This document shows, in pieces, positions 46,741 to 54,622 of a DNA stretch of 64,000 nt; the stretch's first letter is position 1; every line of letters begins with the position of its first letter. The notes under the pieces are model-generated. The model did not search any database and was not told the DNA's origin. It saw only the letters and a list, made by a program, of their open reading frames with translations. Source of the stretch: Prevotella sp. (GTDB taxonomy: Bacteria > Bacteroidota > Bacteroidia > Bacteroidales > Bacteroidaceae); assembly GCA_017619755.1 (NCBI GenBank), contig JAFZRU010000017.1, forward strand, positions 1 through 64,000, given 5' to 3'. The translations under genes were made by a program, and so were the position numbers.

Positions 46741-46794
46741 TATGGATAGCCCTTACGACTAATCCATATCGCATCATATATGTTTATACATATA
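46741..46794. promoter_or_regulatory. Two dyads in the GH2/GH10 divergent promoter region
   Basis: TATGGAT and ATCCATA (46741-46747, 46762-46768) form one perfect 7-bp dyad with a 14-bp spacer. TATATGT and ACATATA (46777-46783, 46788-46794) form another with a 4-bp spacer. They are candidate operators for a regulator of xylan genes. The rest of the 374-bp gap 46655-47028 holds copy A and the GH10 promoter. Confidence 0.4.
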
Positions 46795-46889
46795 GTTGCT
46801 ATATTACAAATACATTTCAGAAAGTAACATTGGATGATATCAAGCATTTTTAAACACATCTTCAGTCACGTTAATCGAATAATTTTTAA

Positions 46890-46897
46890 TATCTTTG
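46890..46897 (+). promoter_or_regulatory. -7 promoter element of the GH10 gene
   Basis: TATCTTTG followed by CA is an exact TAnnTTTG match, giving a 5' leader of roughly 125 nt before the ATG at 47029. No good -33 TTTG lies at the expected spacing, so an activator may be needed. Confidence 0.6.
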
Positions 46898-47028
46898 CAT
46901 GCCAACCGCGTTAGTCCTTCCTTTTTCATACACGTTTTCCGATAGACAAGAAGACCCGCCGAAAAGAAGTGGAATGAAAAACAGATATGAAGAGAAAAAG
47001 CATGTAAAGAAAACCAAGACATCAAAAA

Positions 47029-49419
47029 ATGAATATGAACAAGAAAACATTTGTTGTAGCTTTGATGCTGCTGACTGTAATCAATGTCGGTGCACAGAAA
47101 AATTATGAGATGGGCAATCCTGCCGATGGGACCAATTATGGGTATCTGAAAGACTACGCCCCTCTGAAAGAGTATGTGAACCTGAGTAAATACCCCAACT
47201 TCAAAATAGGCATCGGCACCACGGTGAACGACTATTTGTACAATACCACCGTGAGGGATTTGACCAACGACAACTTCACAGAGACTGTTGCAGGCAACGC
47301 CATGAAAATGGCCAGTTGCGTGGGAAGTGACGGCAGCATGAATTTCAATACGGTGAGAAACTATGTGAACGCGGCAACACAAGCCGGACTGAATGTATAT
47401 GGGCACACATTGGCATGGCACTCCCAACAGCCCACCGGCTGGCTCTACAGCCTGCTCCAAGATAAGCCGGCAACACCATTTGAGAATCCCGACACCATGG
47501 TAAATGTGGCCGTGAAAGAGAAAGACTTCCGCACCCAGCAGAGTGTGGGGTGGACAGCCGACAAGTCCAAGTATGGCTTCACGATAGACTTCTCTGCTAC
47601 CGACGGCCTACACCTTCATACCACCAAGACGAACAATTTTTGGGAAGTGCAGTTCGTTGCCCTGGACGGCATCACCCTTGTGAAAGGAAAGACCTACGTG
47701 GTGACGATAACAGCCCGTGGCAGCAAAACCGGCACACTATACACCAAGTTGGGCGACTGGGACTCCGGCGTAAACGTCAACACAACTTTCCAGACCGATT
47801 GGAAAGACCTGGTGCTTACCTATAGAAACTCCACCGGTGGCTCGTTCCTGTTGCTGCAATGCGGAGACTACGTAGGCGACCTCTATATCAAGTCAATTAA
47901 GGTGGAAGAGCAAGTCGGAGCCATGAAAGTGTACGACCATCCCGGGAGATACCTGAAGGTGGAGGCCACAGCAAAGACATCGGAAGTGTGGGACAACCAG
48001 TTCTGGATTGTTTGTCCATCCAACTTTACCACGGGTGCCAACTTTGAGTTTTCGGCTGACATAAGGGCAGACAAGGAAGCCAAGGCCACCACGCAGATAC
48101 ATCAGTCACCAGGCTCTTACGTTGACTATCGTGCATTGGGCGACATACAGTTCAGCACGCAGTGGAAGACCGTGACTGTAAGTGGGACGCTGGCTGCCGC
48201 AGGTAGTTCGATTGCTTTCAACCTAAGCGAATTGGCCGACGCCAACATCTACTATTTCGACAATGTCAGCTTCAAGGTGAACGGCATCGAACAGATAAAG
48301 AACGGAACGTTGGACGGCACTGACCTCAGCTCGTTCAAGATGAAAAAAAATAGTGGAAGCGTTGTTGACCCACCGATAGCACAGGGCGACTTCTACATCA
48401 TGCTGCCGCAGGCGAGAAAACTCACAGCCGAGGAAAAACATGACACCTTGGTATGGGCCATGGACAAGTGGATCAAAGGGATGATGGAGGCTTGCAATGG
48501 CAAGGTAAAGGCTTGGGACGTGGTGAACGAAGCCATCTCCGGCGGCGGAAACGATGGCAGCGGCAACTACACCCTGCAGCACTCCGAGGGGTATAATCCC
48601 AACGGCACATGGGATGTTGGCGGCAGCGCGTTCTATTGGCAGGACTATATGGGCGACCTGGAATATGTGCGTCAGGCCGTCAGACTGGCTCGGAAGTATG
48701 GGCCGGAGGACGTGAAACTCTTCATCAACGACTACAACTTGGAGAGCGACTGGGATGGCAACAAGAAACTGAAGTCGCTCATCAACTGGATCAAGAAGTG
48801 GGAGGCCGACGGCACGACGTACATCGACGGCATAGGCACCCAAATGCACGTCTCATGCTATATGAACGACTACACGCAAACGAGCAAGAAAAACGCCATC
48901 AGCAACATGTTTAGCCTGATGGCACAGACTGGAAAATTGGTGCGCGTGAGCGAATTTGACATGGGTATGGTGGATGCCAACGGCAACGATGTACCCACGT
49001 CCAACATGACCGAAGCCATGCACCACAGGATGGCCGACCTGTATCAGTGGATCGTGGAGGAATACCTGCGCATAGTGCCACCAGCACAGCAGTGGGGCAT
49101 CTGCTTCTGGTGTCCCACGGACTCCCCCGAAAACAGCGGTTGGCGAGCCAACTCGCCTGTTGGCATCTGGACCCTCGACTACTATCGCAAGCACGTATAT
49201 GCTGGCATCGCCGAGGGGCTTGGCGGAGTAACATACAAATTATTAGGAGACGTGAATCAGGATGGCGTAATAAGTATAACCGATGTCACGCTGATGGTGG
49301 ACTTCATTCTTGGCAATAATCATTCCCCCAATGTCTTTGAATATGGAGACATGGATGGAAATGGAAGCATAGGTGTTAATGATGTGACTTTGCTCGTTGA
49401 CAAGATTATCGGAAACTAA
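47029..49419 (+). CDS. Secreted endo-xylanase GH10 with inserted carbohydrate-binding modules and dockerin
   Basis: Cleaves internal beta-1,4 bonds of xylan. 796 residues: signal peptide (MNMNKKTFVVALMLLTVINV..AQ); first half of the GH10 barrel (KIGIGTTVNDYL, NVYGHTLAWHSQQPTGWL); an insertion of two CBM4/22-like beta-sandwiches (about 150-450). The barrel then resumes with acid/base Glu in AWDVVNEAISGGG (about residue 500) and nucleophile in VRVSEFDMGM (about 642). A dockerin-like Ca2+ pair (GDVNQDGVISITDV and GDMDGNGSIGVNDV) ends it at about 735-796. The split-barrel design is known from rumen and gut Bacteroidetes. It is divergent from the GH2 operon and bracketed by long direct repeats. 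Confidence 0.95.
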   Translation: MNMNKKTFVVALMLLTVINVGAQKNYEMGNPADGTNYGYLKDYAPLKEYVNLSKYPNFKIGIGTTVNDYLYNTTVRDLTNDNFTETVAGNAMKMASCVGSDGSMNFNTVRNYVNAATQAGLNVYGHTLAWHSQQPTGWLYSLLQDKPATPFENPDTMVNVAVKEKDFRTQQSVGWTADKSKYGFTIDFSATDGLHLHTTKTNNFWEVQFVALDGITLVKGKTYVVTITARGSKTGTLYTKLGDWDSGVNVNTTFQTDWKDLVLTYRNSTGGSFLLLQCGDYVGDLYIKSIKVEEQVGAMKVYDHPGRYLKVEATAKTSEVWDNQFWIVCPSNFTTGANFEFSADIRADKEAKATTQIHQSPGSYVDYRALGDIQFSTQWKTVTVSGTLAAAGSSIAFNLSELADANIYYFDNVSFKVNGIEQIKNGTLDGTDLSSFKMKKNSGSVVDPPIAQGDFYIMLPQARKLTAEEKHDTLVWAMDKWIKGMMEACNGKVKAWDVVNEAISGGGNDGSGNYTLQHSEGYNPNGTWDVGGSAFYWQDYMGDLEYVRQAVRLARKYGPEDVKLFINDYNLESDWDGNKKLKSLINWIKKWEADGTTYIDGIGTQMHVSCYMNDYTQTSKKNAISNMFSLMAQTGKLVRVSEFDMGMVDANGNDVPTSNMTEAMHHRMADLYQWIVEEYLRIVPPAQQWGICFWCPTDSPENSGWRANSPVGIWTLDYYRKHVYAGIAEGLGGVTYKLLGDVNQDGVISITDVTLMVDFILGNNHSPNVFEYGDMDGNGSIGVNDVTLLVDKIIGN

Positions 49420-49426
49420 GCAATGG

Positions 49427-49594
49427 GCGGTGGGCGGAGATGTCGCCCACCTGACCCGAGGAACACAAGGCTCCGGCGGCCATCATCATTGTCAGTATCG
49501 TCTTTCTCATCACACGTGTGCAAATAATGTGTTTTCTCATATCAATATGACTCCCCAATCTATGATTTGTACCCCCCCCCATGACATGCAAGAT
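49427..49594 (-). pseudogene. Copy B of the GH2 5' end (truncated gene remnant)
   Basis: Minus-strand reading gives MRKHIICTRVMRKTILTMMM and AAGALCSSGQVGDISAHR, matching the GH2 signal peptide and upstream codons. Homology stops at about 49427, eight bases past the GH10 stop codon, where the frame runs into GH10 sequence and a stop. It is the second copy of a direct repeat (copy A 46567-46733). It is too short to encode a function. The gap 49420-49856 otherwise holds a hairpin and a promoter. Confidence 0.88.
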
Positions 49595-49670
49595 GACACG
49601 TTTTATATCACAGCCGATGGTGATTGGGATGCCGTGAACAACTATAGATTTTAAGTGTATAAAAACATCC

Positions 49671-49699
49671 GACACCGTGAACAATCAGTTCACGGTGTC
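49671..49699. terminator. 12-bp perfect hairpin
   Basis: GACACCGTGAAC (49671-49682) pairs with GTTCACGGTGTC (49688-49699), 5-nt loop. The T-tract on the plus strand is weak (TTATTACTGTC), and on the minus strand it is GGATGTTTTTA. It would serve as a terminator for GH10 transcription or for the remnant of the opposing gene. Confidence 0.6.
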
Positions 49700-49782
49700 T
49701 TATTACTGTCTTTAAGCTTGCGCCCGAAGATAGGCTGCGGCTCGGAAAACACTCGGAAAACATCATAAATCTGATGATTTGT

Positions 49783-49813
49783 TTTGATTTTCATTCGCTT
49801 TGCATTATCTTTG
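49783..49813 (+). promoter_or_regulatory. Promoter of the lipoprotein gene
   Basis: TTTG (49783-49786), 19-bp spacer, TATCTTTG (49806-49813) is a perfect Bacteroidetes promoter. It implies a short leader and excludes translation from the ATG at 49800. Confidence 0.85.
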
Positions 49814-49856
49814 TGCCATGATTTCTGTCTATACTCAATTAACAACAAATATTTTT

Positions 49857-51356
49857 ATGATGAAACAAAGATACCTTTTCTACACTGTGTCTGTCGTTGC
49901 CATCACATTGGCGGTCGTGGGATGCAATTCCGATGAAGGTTTGTTGGCAGACAATTCACAACCGTCACAACAGCCTGGTGCATTGGTCAATGGGAACGGA
50001 ACAGGCAACTATTCCGAACCTGTCGTGGTGAATATGGGCGACACAGCCGTCATCACCCTCAGCAAAGAATGCAGCTACACTGACCCAGATGGGACTGTGT
50101 TCACTTGCGAGCCTAAAACTACTATCAATTTTTATGCTCCCCAAGACACCGTGCATGTGGATGACTTTGAAAGTTTGCTAAAAATCAAAGAGAAGTTAAA
50201 CATCAATACAAATATACAAGATCTAGAAATGATCTCGGATGATAAAACAATTAATTTCACCACTATGAAGAACTTGCAAAAGTTTGGGATTGGTAACGAG
50301 TGGCGTTATAACATAACCGTTGATATGGCCTATGAAGTATATCATTATGTGAACTCACAGAATGAGACAATTGACATGGCCTATGTCAAGACAAACTCTG
50401 CAGATTGCTGTTCAGCTGATGCAAAAGAAGACCTGACCGGCATCACACCGGTATTGATGTCTCCCATGCGTGTCAAGCGTGTGGCTTCGCAAGGTTCTGA
50501 CGGGCAAACTGCGTCCAAGGTTTATGATGTGACGGCTATGTTTCGTGTTGATTTAGAGGGGGGAGATACACAGCCCTCAACACAAAGCATTTACTTCGAG
50601 GTGCACTTTGTTGGTGTGGTGCAGAATTCCAATGCTTCGGTAACCTATCGTAAGGCATATGAGTGGTTTGAGCCGCACGACAATCTTCCGATCAGGTGTG
50701 ACTACATCGTTTATCGCGATAGCAGAAATGCCAGCGGAGAAGTCGTAACAGAGGAAGCGCGTAGTCAACGTTGCAGTATTGAGCGTGCTCCAGGCATAAG
50801 TAAAGCGTTTCCGAATGTTAATAAATACACTATAAACGGTGCTACAATTTACTATGTCGGAGAGATTGTTACAGATGCTGATACTACTGGGTATCGCTCT
50901 TATATGATAGATTATGTTAAAACTGCCGTGCCGGATTTGAGCAAACTAAGCCATATTGTCTATAAAGATGGTTACCTAACCGGGACTCCCGGTAACTGGA
51001 AGATATATTCCGGTAGTGAAGGTCGCTTTAACCCGGAAAATCCCTTGCCAGGTTGGTATATAAAAGGCTTACAATATAGAGAAGCTTCTGATTTACTTTA
51101 TGATGATGAAGCTATCAGAAGCTATCAGGCTGGAATTCACTTCTACGACCGTTTCTTGTATATTGATAATCAGCTCATTGATTTCTTGGATGAACAGATG
51201 ACCTATGATTACAATTTTAAAGTTGAAGATGCCACCATGTCCACCGGTGAACCGGCAAAAGTGTTTACACACGAATGTACCGCCCACTATTTGGGTAAAG
51301 ATTTTTATATTGCCACGGTAGATTCGGTGTATCAATACACAACTCCGCCGTTTTAA
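49857..51356 (+). CDS. Lipoprotein of unknown function
   Basis: About 499 residues. The start at 49857 (MMKQRYLFYTVSVVAITLAV, then VGC) gives a lipoprotein signal with a Cys lipobox; the frame is open to 49800 but that ATG precedes the transcription start. The mature N-terminus is low complexity (SQPSQQPGALVNGNGTGNYS). The rest is predicted beta-rich, with a pair of Cys in ADCCSADAKEDLTG. No enzymatic motif was recognised. It is isolated, with its own promoter and terminator, between the GH10 remnant and the Rhs region. Probably surface-exposed; role unknown. Confidence 0.75.
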   Translation: MMKQRYLFYTVSVVAITLAVVGCNSDEGLLADNSQPSQQPGALVNGNGTGNYSEPVVVNMGDTAVITLSKECSYTDPDGTVFTCEPKTTINFYAPQDTVHVDDFESLLKIKEKLNINTNIQDLEMISDDKTINFTTMKNLQKFGIGNEWRYNITVDMAYEVYHYVNSQNETIDMAYVKTNSADCCSADAKEDLTGITPVLMSPMRVKRVASQGSDGQTASKVYDVTAMFRVDLEGGDTQPSTQSIYFEVHFVGVVQNSNASVTYRKAYEWFEPHDNLPIRCDYIVYRDSRNASGEVVTEEARSQRCSIERAPGISKAFPNVNKYTINGATIYYVGEIVTDADTTGYRSYMIDYVKTAVPDLSKLSHIVYKDGYLTGTPGNWKIYSGSEGRFNPENPLPGWYIKGLQYREASDLLYDDEAIRSYQAGIHFYDRFLYIDNQLIDFLDEQMTYDYNFKVEDATMSTGEPAKVFTHECTAHYLGKDFYIATVDSVYQYTTPPF

Positions 51357-51366
51357 CCCTTTTAAC

Positions 51367-51404
51367 AAAAAACACCGCAAGCTTTAAGGCTTGCGGTGTT
51401 TTTT
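51367..51404 (+). terminator. Terminator after the lipoprotein gene
   Basis: A 16-bp perfect stem (51367-51382 with 51389-51404), core CACCGCAAGC/GCTTGCGGTG, ends in a T6 run. It lies 10 bp past the stop codon. Confidence 0.95.
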
Positions 51405-51406
51405 GT

Positions 51407-51479
51407 ATAATAAGTCGCTAGTTTTATTTTTTAAGGGAGGGAGACTGATATTCGAGATTTCAGAAACGCGACTTATTAT
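51407..51479. repeat. Hairpin module 1: 12-bp arms around TTTAAGGGAGGGAGA
   Basis: ATAATAAGTCGC (51407-51418) and GCGACTTATTAT (51468-51479) are perfect inverted arms. The conserved 15-mer TTTAAGGGAGGGAGA is at 51430-51444, and exactly 23 nt separate it from the right arm. No coding function is evident. It begins right after a terminator and is followed after 4 nt by module 2. Confidence 0.85.
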
Positions 51480-51483
51480 TGTT

Positions 51484-51550
51484 AAATAAACCGATTTTTG
51501 TTTAAGGGAGGGAGATGAGAAATTATGAACAGACAATCATCGGTTTATTT
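51484..51550. repeat. Hairpin module 2: 12-bp arms around TTTAAGGGAGGGAGA
   Basis: AAATAAACCGAT (51484-51495) and ATCGGTTTATTT (51539-51550) are perfect inverted arms. The same 15-mer is at 51501-51515, again exactly 23 nt from the right arm. Arm sequences differ from module 1 but stay fully paired, which is compensatory change. Function unknown; structured RNA, recombination substrate or protein-binding DNA are all possible. Confidence 0.85.
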
Positions 51551-51573
51551 GGAATTACGGACAGCCCATACCA

Positions 51574-51626
51574 CGGATGTTATAGTCGATATTAAATTCT
51601 TTGCAATTTAAGGAACAGACTATCCG
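51574..51626. other. Bulged hairpin next to the two modules
   Basis: CGGAT-gttat-AGTC pairs with GACTATCCG across about 30 nt, with a 5-nt bulge. The loop side holds TTTAAGGAACAGA, reminiscent of the module motif. It may be a third, decayed module. The stretch 51627-51775 holds only a small dyad, ATAAACAA/TTGTTTAT near 51662-51683, and no gene. Confidence 0.4.
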
Positions 51627-51775
51627 AATAGTATTAATAGCAATATTCTAAAAAATAGGGGATAAACAATCTATCTTGTTTATAGACATAAATTACACAA
51701 AAAACATATAATTGTCAAGATGATTTCAAGGAACAACTGCACTACATTTGGGGTTGGATGAAAGAACCGATGGCT

Positions 51776-52092
51776 GCCGAACGATTTTTGGCCATAAATT
51801 TTGCTATTTGTCCGATTTTCCTTATTTTTGCATTTTGTTCGACAACCAAGTAAAAGGTCACGCCCCGGAAGAAGGGGTGAAAAGTTCAAGATAACAGATG
51901 ATTTCAGTAGAAGCCCTCAAGGTGGAGTTCGGGGTGAAGCCTCTCTTCCACGACGTCAGTTTCGTCATCAATGAGCGCGACCGCATTGCGCTCGTGGGGA
52001 AAAATGGCGCGGGAAAGACCACCTTGCTCAAGATACTCTGCGGCATGCAAAAACCCACGTCGGGGCATGTCGCCGTGCCGCATGATACCTCC
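51776..52092 (+). repeat. Long direct repeat, copy 1 (ABC-F promoter and first 65 codons)
   Basis: About 317 bp matching 55544-55860 at about 95% identity, covering promoter, leader, start codon and the first ~65 codons of the ABC-F gene. In the coding part (to codon 64) about 8 of 10 differences are synonymous. Confidence 0.95.
51800..51830 (+). promoter_or_regulatory. Copied ABC-F promoter driving the Rhs chimera
   Basis: TTTG (51800-51803), 19 bp, TATTTTTG (51823-51830) then CA. It is the same as at 55570-55600 upstream of the intact ABC-F gene. Confidence 0.8.
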
Positions 52093-53706
52093 ACGGGAGC
52101 CACGCTGCCACTCACGCCGCGCTATGACGGCAGCGTGTCGGCCATGTCGTGGCACACGTCGTCGATGGGGCAGGGGGCTGGATACCAGTTCGACTACGAC
52201 GGCCTCGGGAGGCTGACGGAGGCCGGCTGGACCGGTAGCAGCAGCCAGGACCACTCCGTGTTCTACACCTACGACACAATGGGCAACATGACGGAAATCA
52301 TGCGCCAGGGGAGGCTCGGCGACAACTCATACGGATACATGGACGACCTGCAGCTGGAGTATGACGGCAACCATCTCGTCAAGGCCGACAACCTGACGAG
52401 CAACTACGGGGCGGCAGGCGACTTCTCGTTCACCGACGGCTTGTCGGCCTCCGTGGAATACCTATACGACGCCAACGGCAACATGACGGCGGACTTGAAC
52501 AAGGGCGTTTCCCTCACCTACAACAGGCTCAACCTCCCCCTACAGGCGGCCTTCCCATATCGCAGGAGCACGGCGTGGGTCCACGGGGCCGACGGAACGA
52601 AACTGCGCGTGACGCACTCCACCGGCATGCTGCAGTCCGCGGGCGTGCCGTCGGTCATCCTCCTGCAGCCCATCGTCACCACCACCGACTACTGTGGCAA
52701 CCTGCTGTTCGAAAATGGCGAGCTGTTGCGGCTGCTCGTCGATGGCGGCTACGTCACCTTCACCAACGGCACACCGCACTACCATTTCCACCTGCGTGAC
52801 CACCTTGGCAGCAGCCGCGTGGTGTTCTCCGAGACGGGGGCGGTGGAGCAGGAGACGCAATACTACCCCTACGGCGGCATCATGGCCGACCTCTCCACAG
52901 GCCAGGACGCGCAGCGGCACAAGTACAACGGCAAGGAACTCGACCGTATGCACGGCATCGACTGGTACGACTACGGCGCAAGGCACTACGACGCCGTCCT
53001 TGGGCGGTGGACCACCATGGACCCGCTGTGCGAGAAATACTACAATGTGAGCCCGTATGCGTATTGTGGGAATAATCCTGTGAGATATGTTGACCTGGAT
53101 GGGAGAAAGATAGTATTGAAAGGAAGTCAAGAGGAACGTATGACAATGTTAAATTTTTTGCAGAGATTGACAAACGACAATCTGTTTTTAAACAGGAATA
53201 CGGGTGTAGTAACAATAGGAGGGGAAAGGTGGGATAATAGAGATAAAAAACTGGATGTTGGAACATCTTTATTGAGGGAGGTAATTGGACACGATCGGAC
53301 AACTGAAATCAGAATAGGTGCGAAAAATGACATAAATCGTTATCATTCATATTTTCCTTTAGATAAGTCTAATGGTAAAGGTACAGATGGTTATATAAAC
53401 TTAAACCCATCGCTTTCTGTCGGCCTCAGGGTTCAGGATTCAAATACAGGGAATACAATAATTGAAATTGTGCCTATGGAAATTACAGTCGGACATGAGT
53501 TGATTCATGCATATTCTGGAATGAATGGTGTTATACCAAATGAAAATCAAAAATCCACTTATATTTATAAGGATGTAGATGGTAAAATGTACGAAACAAG
53601 TGTATCAACAAGTGAATTAGAGACTATAGGTATTAAAGGCAACAATAAATATACCGAGAACAAGTTGCGTAAAGAACATGGACTAAATAAAAGAGTTGCA
53701 TACTGA
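51898..53706 (+). CDS. Chimeric ABC-F/Rhs protein with HELIH metallopeptidase-like toxin tip
   Basis: 602 residues in one open frame. Residues 1-65 are the ABC-F N-terminus including its Walker A (GKNGAGKTT), and are functionless here. Residues ~66-400 are the C-terminal part of an Rhs shell with YD repeats (YQFDYDGLGRLTEAGW, FYTYDTMGNMTE) and the hyperconserved core HLGSSRVVFSE to YGARHYDAVLGRWTTMDPL ending NNPVRYVDLDGR. Residues ~404-602 are a variable tip with zinc motif HELIH (533-537) and TENKLRKEHGLNKRVAY, resembling NleD/M91 peptidases. The shell is GC-rich; the tip is AT-rich. No PAAR, signal or N-terminal Rhs region is present, so this is an orphan tip fused to another gene's start. 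Probably a reservoir or silent cassette. Confidence 0.85.
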   Translation: MISVEALKVEFGVKPLFHDVSFVINERDRIALVGKNGAGKTTLLKILCGMQKPTSGHVAVPHDTSTGATLPLTPRYDGSVSAMSWHTSSMGQGAGYQFDYDGLGRLTEAGWTGSSSQDHSVFYTYDTMGNMTEIMRQGRLGDNSYGYMDDLQLEYDGNHLVKADNLTSNYGAAGDFSFTDGLSASVEYLYDANGNMTADLNKGVSLTYNRLNLPLQAAFPYRRSTAWVHGADGTKLRVTHSTGMLQSAGVPSVILLQPIVTTTDYCGNLLFENGELLRLLVDGGYVTFTNGTPHYHFHLRDHLGSSRVVFSETGAVEQETQYYPYGGIMADLSTGQDAQRHKYNGKELDRMHGIDWYDYGARHYDAVLGRWTTMDPLCEKYYNVSPYAYCGNNPVRYVDLDGRKIVLKGSQEERMTMLNFLQRLTNDNLFLNRNTGVVTIGGERWDNRDKKLDVGTSLLREVIGHDRTTEIRIGAKNDINRYHSYFPLDKSNGKGTDGYINLNPSLSVGLRVQDSNTGNTIIEIVPMEITVGHELIHAYSGMNGVIPNENQKSTYIYKDVDGKMYETSVSTSELETIGIKGNNKYTENKLRKEHGLNKRVAY

Positions 53707-54221
53707 TGAGGAATATAATTATTTATGTATTCGTATTCATCCTTTGTGGATGTGCGAACAAGTTAGACGACGGCTTTCTTTGCAGATACCTGTATTTTCA
53801 AACAAGTGACAATGATAATTGCTTTGAGGTAGAGGTCAAGGAAGACAGCACTATGAAAGTAACTTTCGGTGACATGACATGGGATTGTCATCACATTATC
53901 ACACATGGAAGTTTCCCTAAAGAGGGGATGGAATGGGAGAGAATAAAAGCGGAGGATAGCATCGTGATAGATTCGCTGTCATATAGTCAACTGGAAGAAC
54001 TGGCTGCTGAAGCAAGAAAAAAAGAATCGATGAACAGTTTTATCGAAGGGGGTGTTAGTGATGACGGTATGGGTACTGTCCTTTTTATAAAAGACAAGTA
54101 TTACTATGTCGAATTGGGAGATTACAAGGAAAAGGCGGTTGAAGAATTAATCGAAAAGTTGAAAGAAATAAGTCCAATTCCCATAAGAGCTTCGGTTGGT
54201 TCTGTCCTTCAAGAATATTAA
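53706..54221 (+). CDS. Small lipoprotein, candidate immunity protein for the Rhs tip
   Basis: 171 residues. MRNIIIYVFVFILCGC is a lipoprotein signal with lipobox LCGC. The mature part is acidic, with DSIVIDSLSYSQLEELAAEA and a beta-rich middle. The start overlaps the Rhs stop by one base (TGATG), so translation is coupled, the usual layout for toxin and immunity. Base composition is AT-rich like the toxin tip. No known Imm family was recognised; the role is inferred from position. A periplasmic lipoprotein would fit a toxin acting outside the cytoplasm. Confidence 0.65.
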   Translation: MRNIIIYVFVFILCGCANKLDDGFLCRYLYFQTSDNDNCFEVEVKEDSTMKVTFGDMTWDCHHIITHGSFPKEGMEWERIKAEDSIVIDSLSYSQLEELAAEARKKESMNSFIEGGVSDDGMGTVLFIKDKYYYVELGDYKEKAVEELIEKLKEISPIPIRASVGSVLQEY

Positions 54222-54228
54222 AATGAAA

Positions 54229-54469
54229 CGATATATCAAACGTCAGACTTTCACCTACGATGCCAACGGCATCCCCTGGCAGACATACTTCACCAACAGC
54301 AGCGTGACCAAGTATGTTTATGACGCCTCCGAAACGGAAGCTGCGCGTTATACACCATACCGCCAAGACGAACATCACAAGGCCGTTCTGCGTGAAGCCT
54401 CCAAAGTTGACATCAGTCCTGTTCCTGTATGCTGATACCACCGAACTATATCGAATGTTTTATTTATAA
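54229..54469 (+). pseudogene. Frameshifted Rhs remnant
   Basis: Starts KRQTFTYDANGIPWQTYFTN and continues SSVTKYVYDAS, a YD repeat. At about 54331 the reading must move by one base to continue as KLRVIHHTAKTNITRP, the normal Rhs continuation (compare KLRVTHSTGML in the chimera). The later part decays toward a stop at 54467-54469. It has no toxin tip. The remaining gap 54470-54622 shows no recognisable gene or structure. Confidence 0.8.
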
Positions 54470-54622
54470 GCCCAAATAAGTATTTCGGCCTCATGGCTGG
54501 CTCCTGTTGTGTAAGTCGCATAAGTATTTTGAACCATTTCGTTAAGCCAAATGAACAATACCATGCTTGCATGAGGATTGTCATGGCGAGAAATGGTAGG
54601 ATGAAATCCAAGGTTTAAGATA

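Noticed and set aside
46840-47460. 206-aa minus-strand frame across the GH10 start
   Set aside because: Antisense to the GH10 signal peptide and barrel, with no family features.
49427-49594. Real small secreted protein on the minus strand
   Set aside because: It is a truncated copy of the GH2 signal peptide that runs into GH10 3' sequence and stops.
51407-51550. Integron attC sites, retron or type III antitoxin repeats as identity of the modules
   Set aside because: No paired GTTRRRY/RYYYAAC core at both ends, no reverse transcriptase, no ToxN-like gene next to them; element size differs.
51407-51550. Invertible promoter flanked by inverted repeats
   Set aside because: The invertible parts would be only about 45-50 bp and contain no TAnnTTTG promoter; no invertase nearby.
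51776-52092. Second complete ABC-F gene
   Set aside because: Homology stops after ~65 codons and changes abruptly to Rhs sequence; no second ATPase domain follows.
54375-54611. 78-aa minus-strand frame in the Rhs gap
   Set aside because: Half of it is antisense to the Rhs remnant; no promoter, no recognisable motif.
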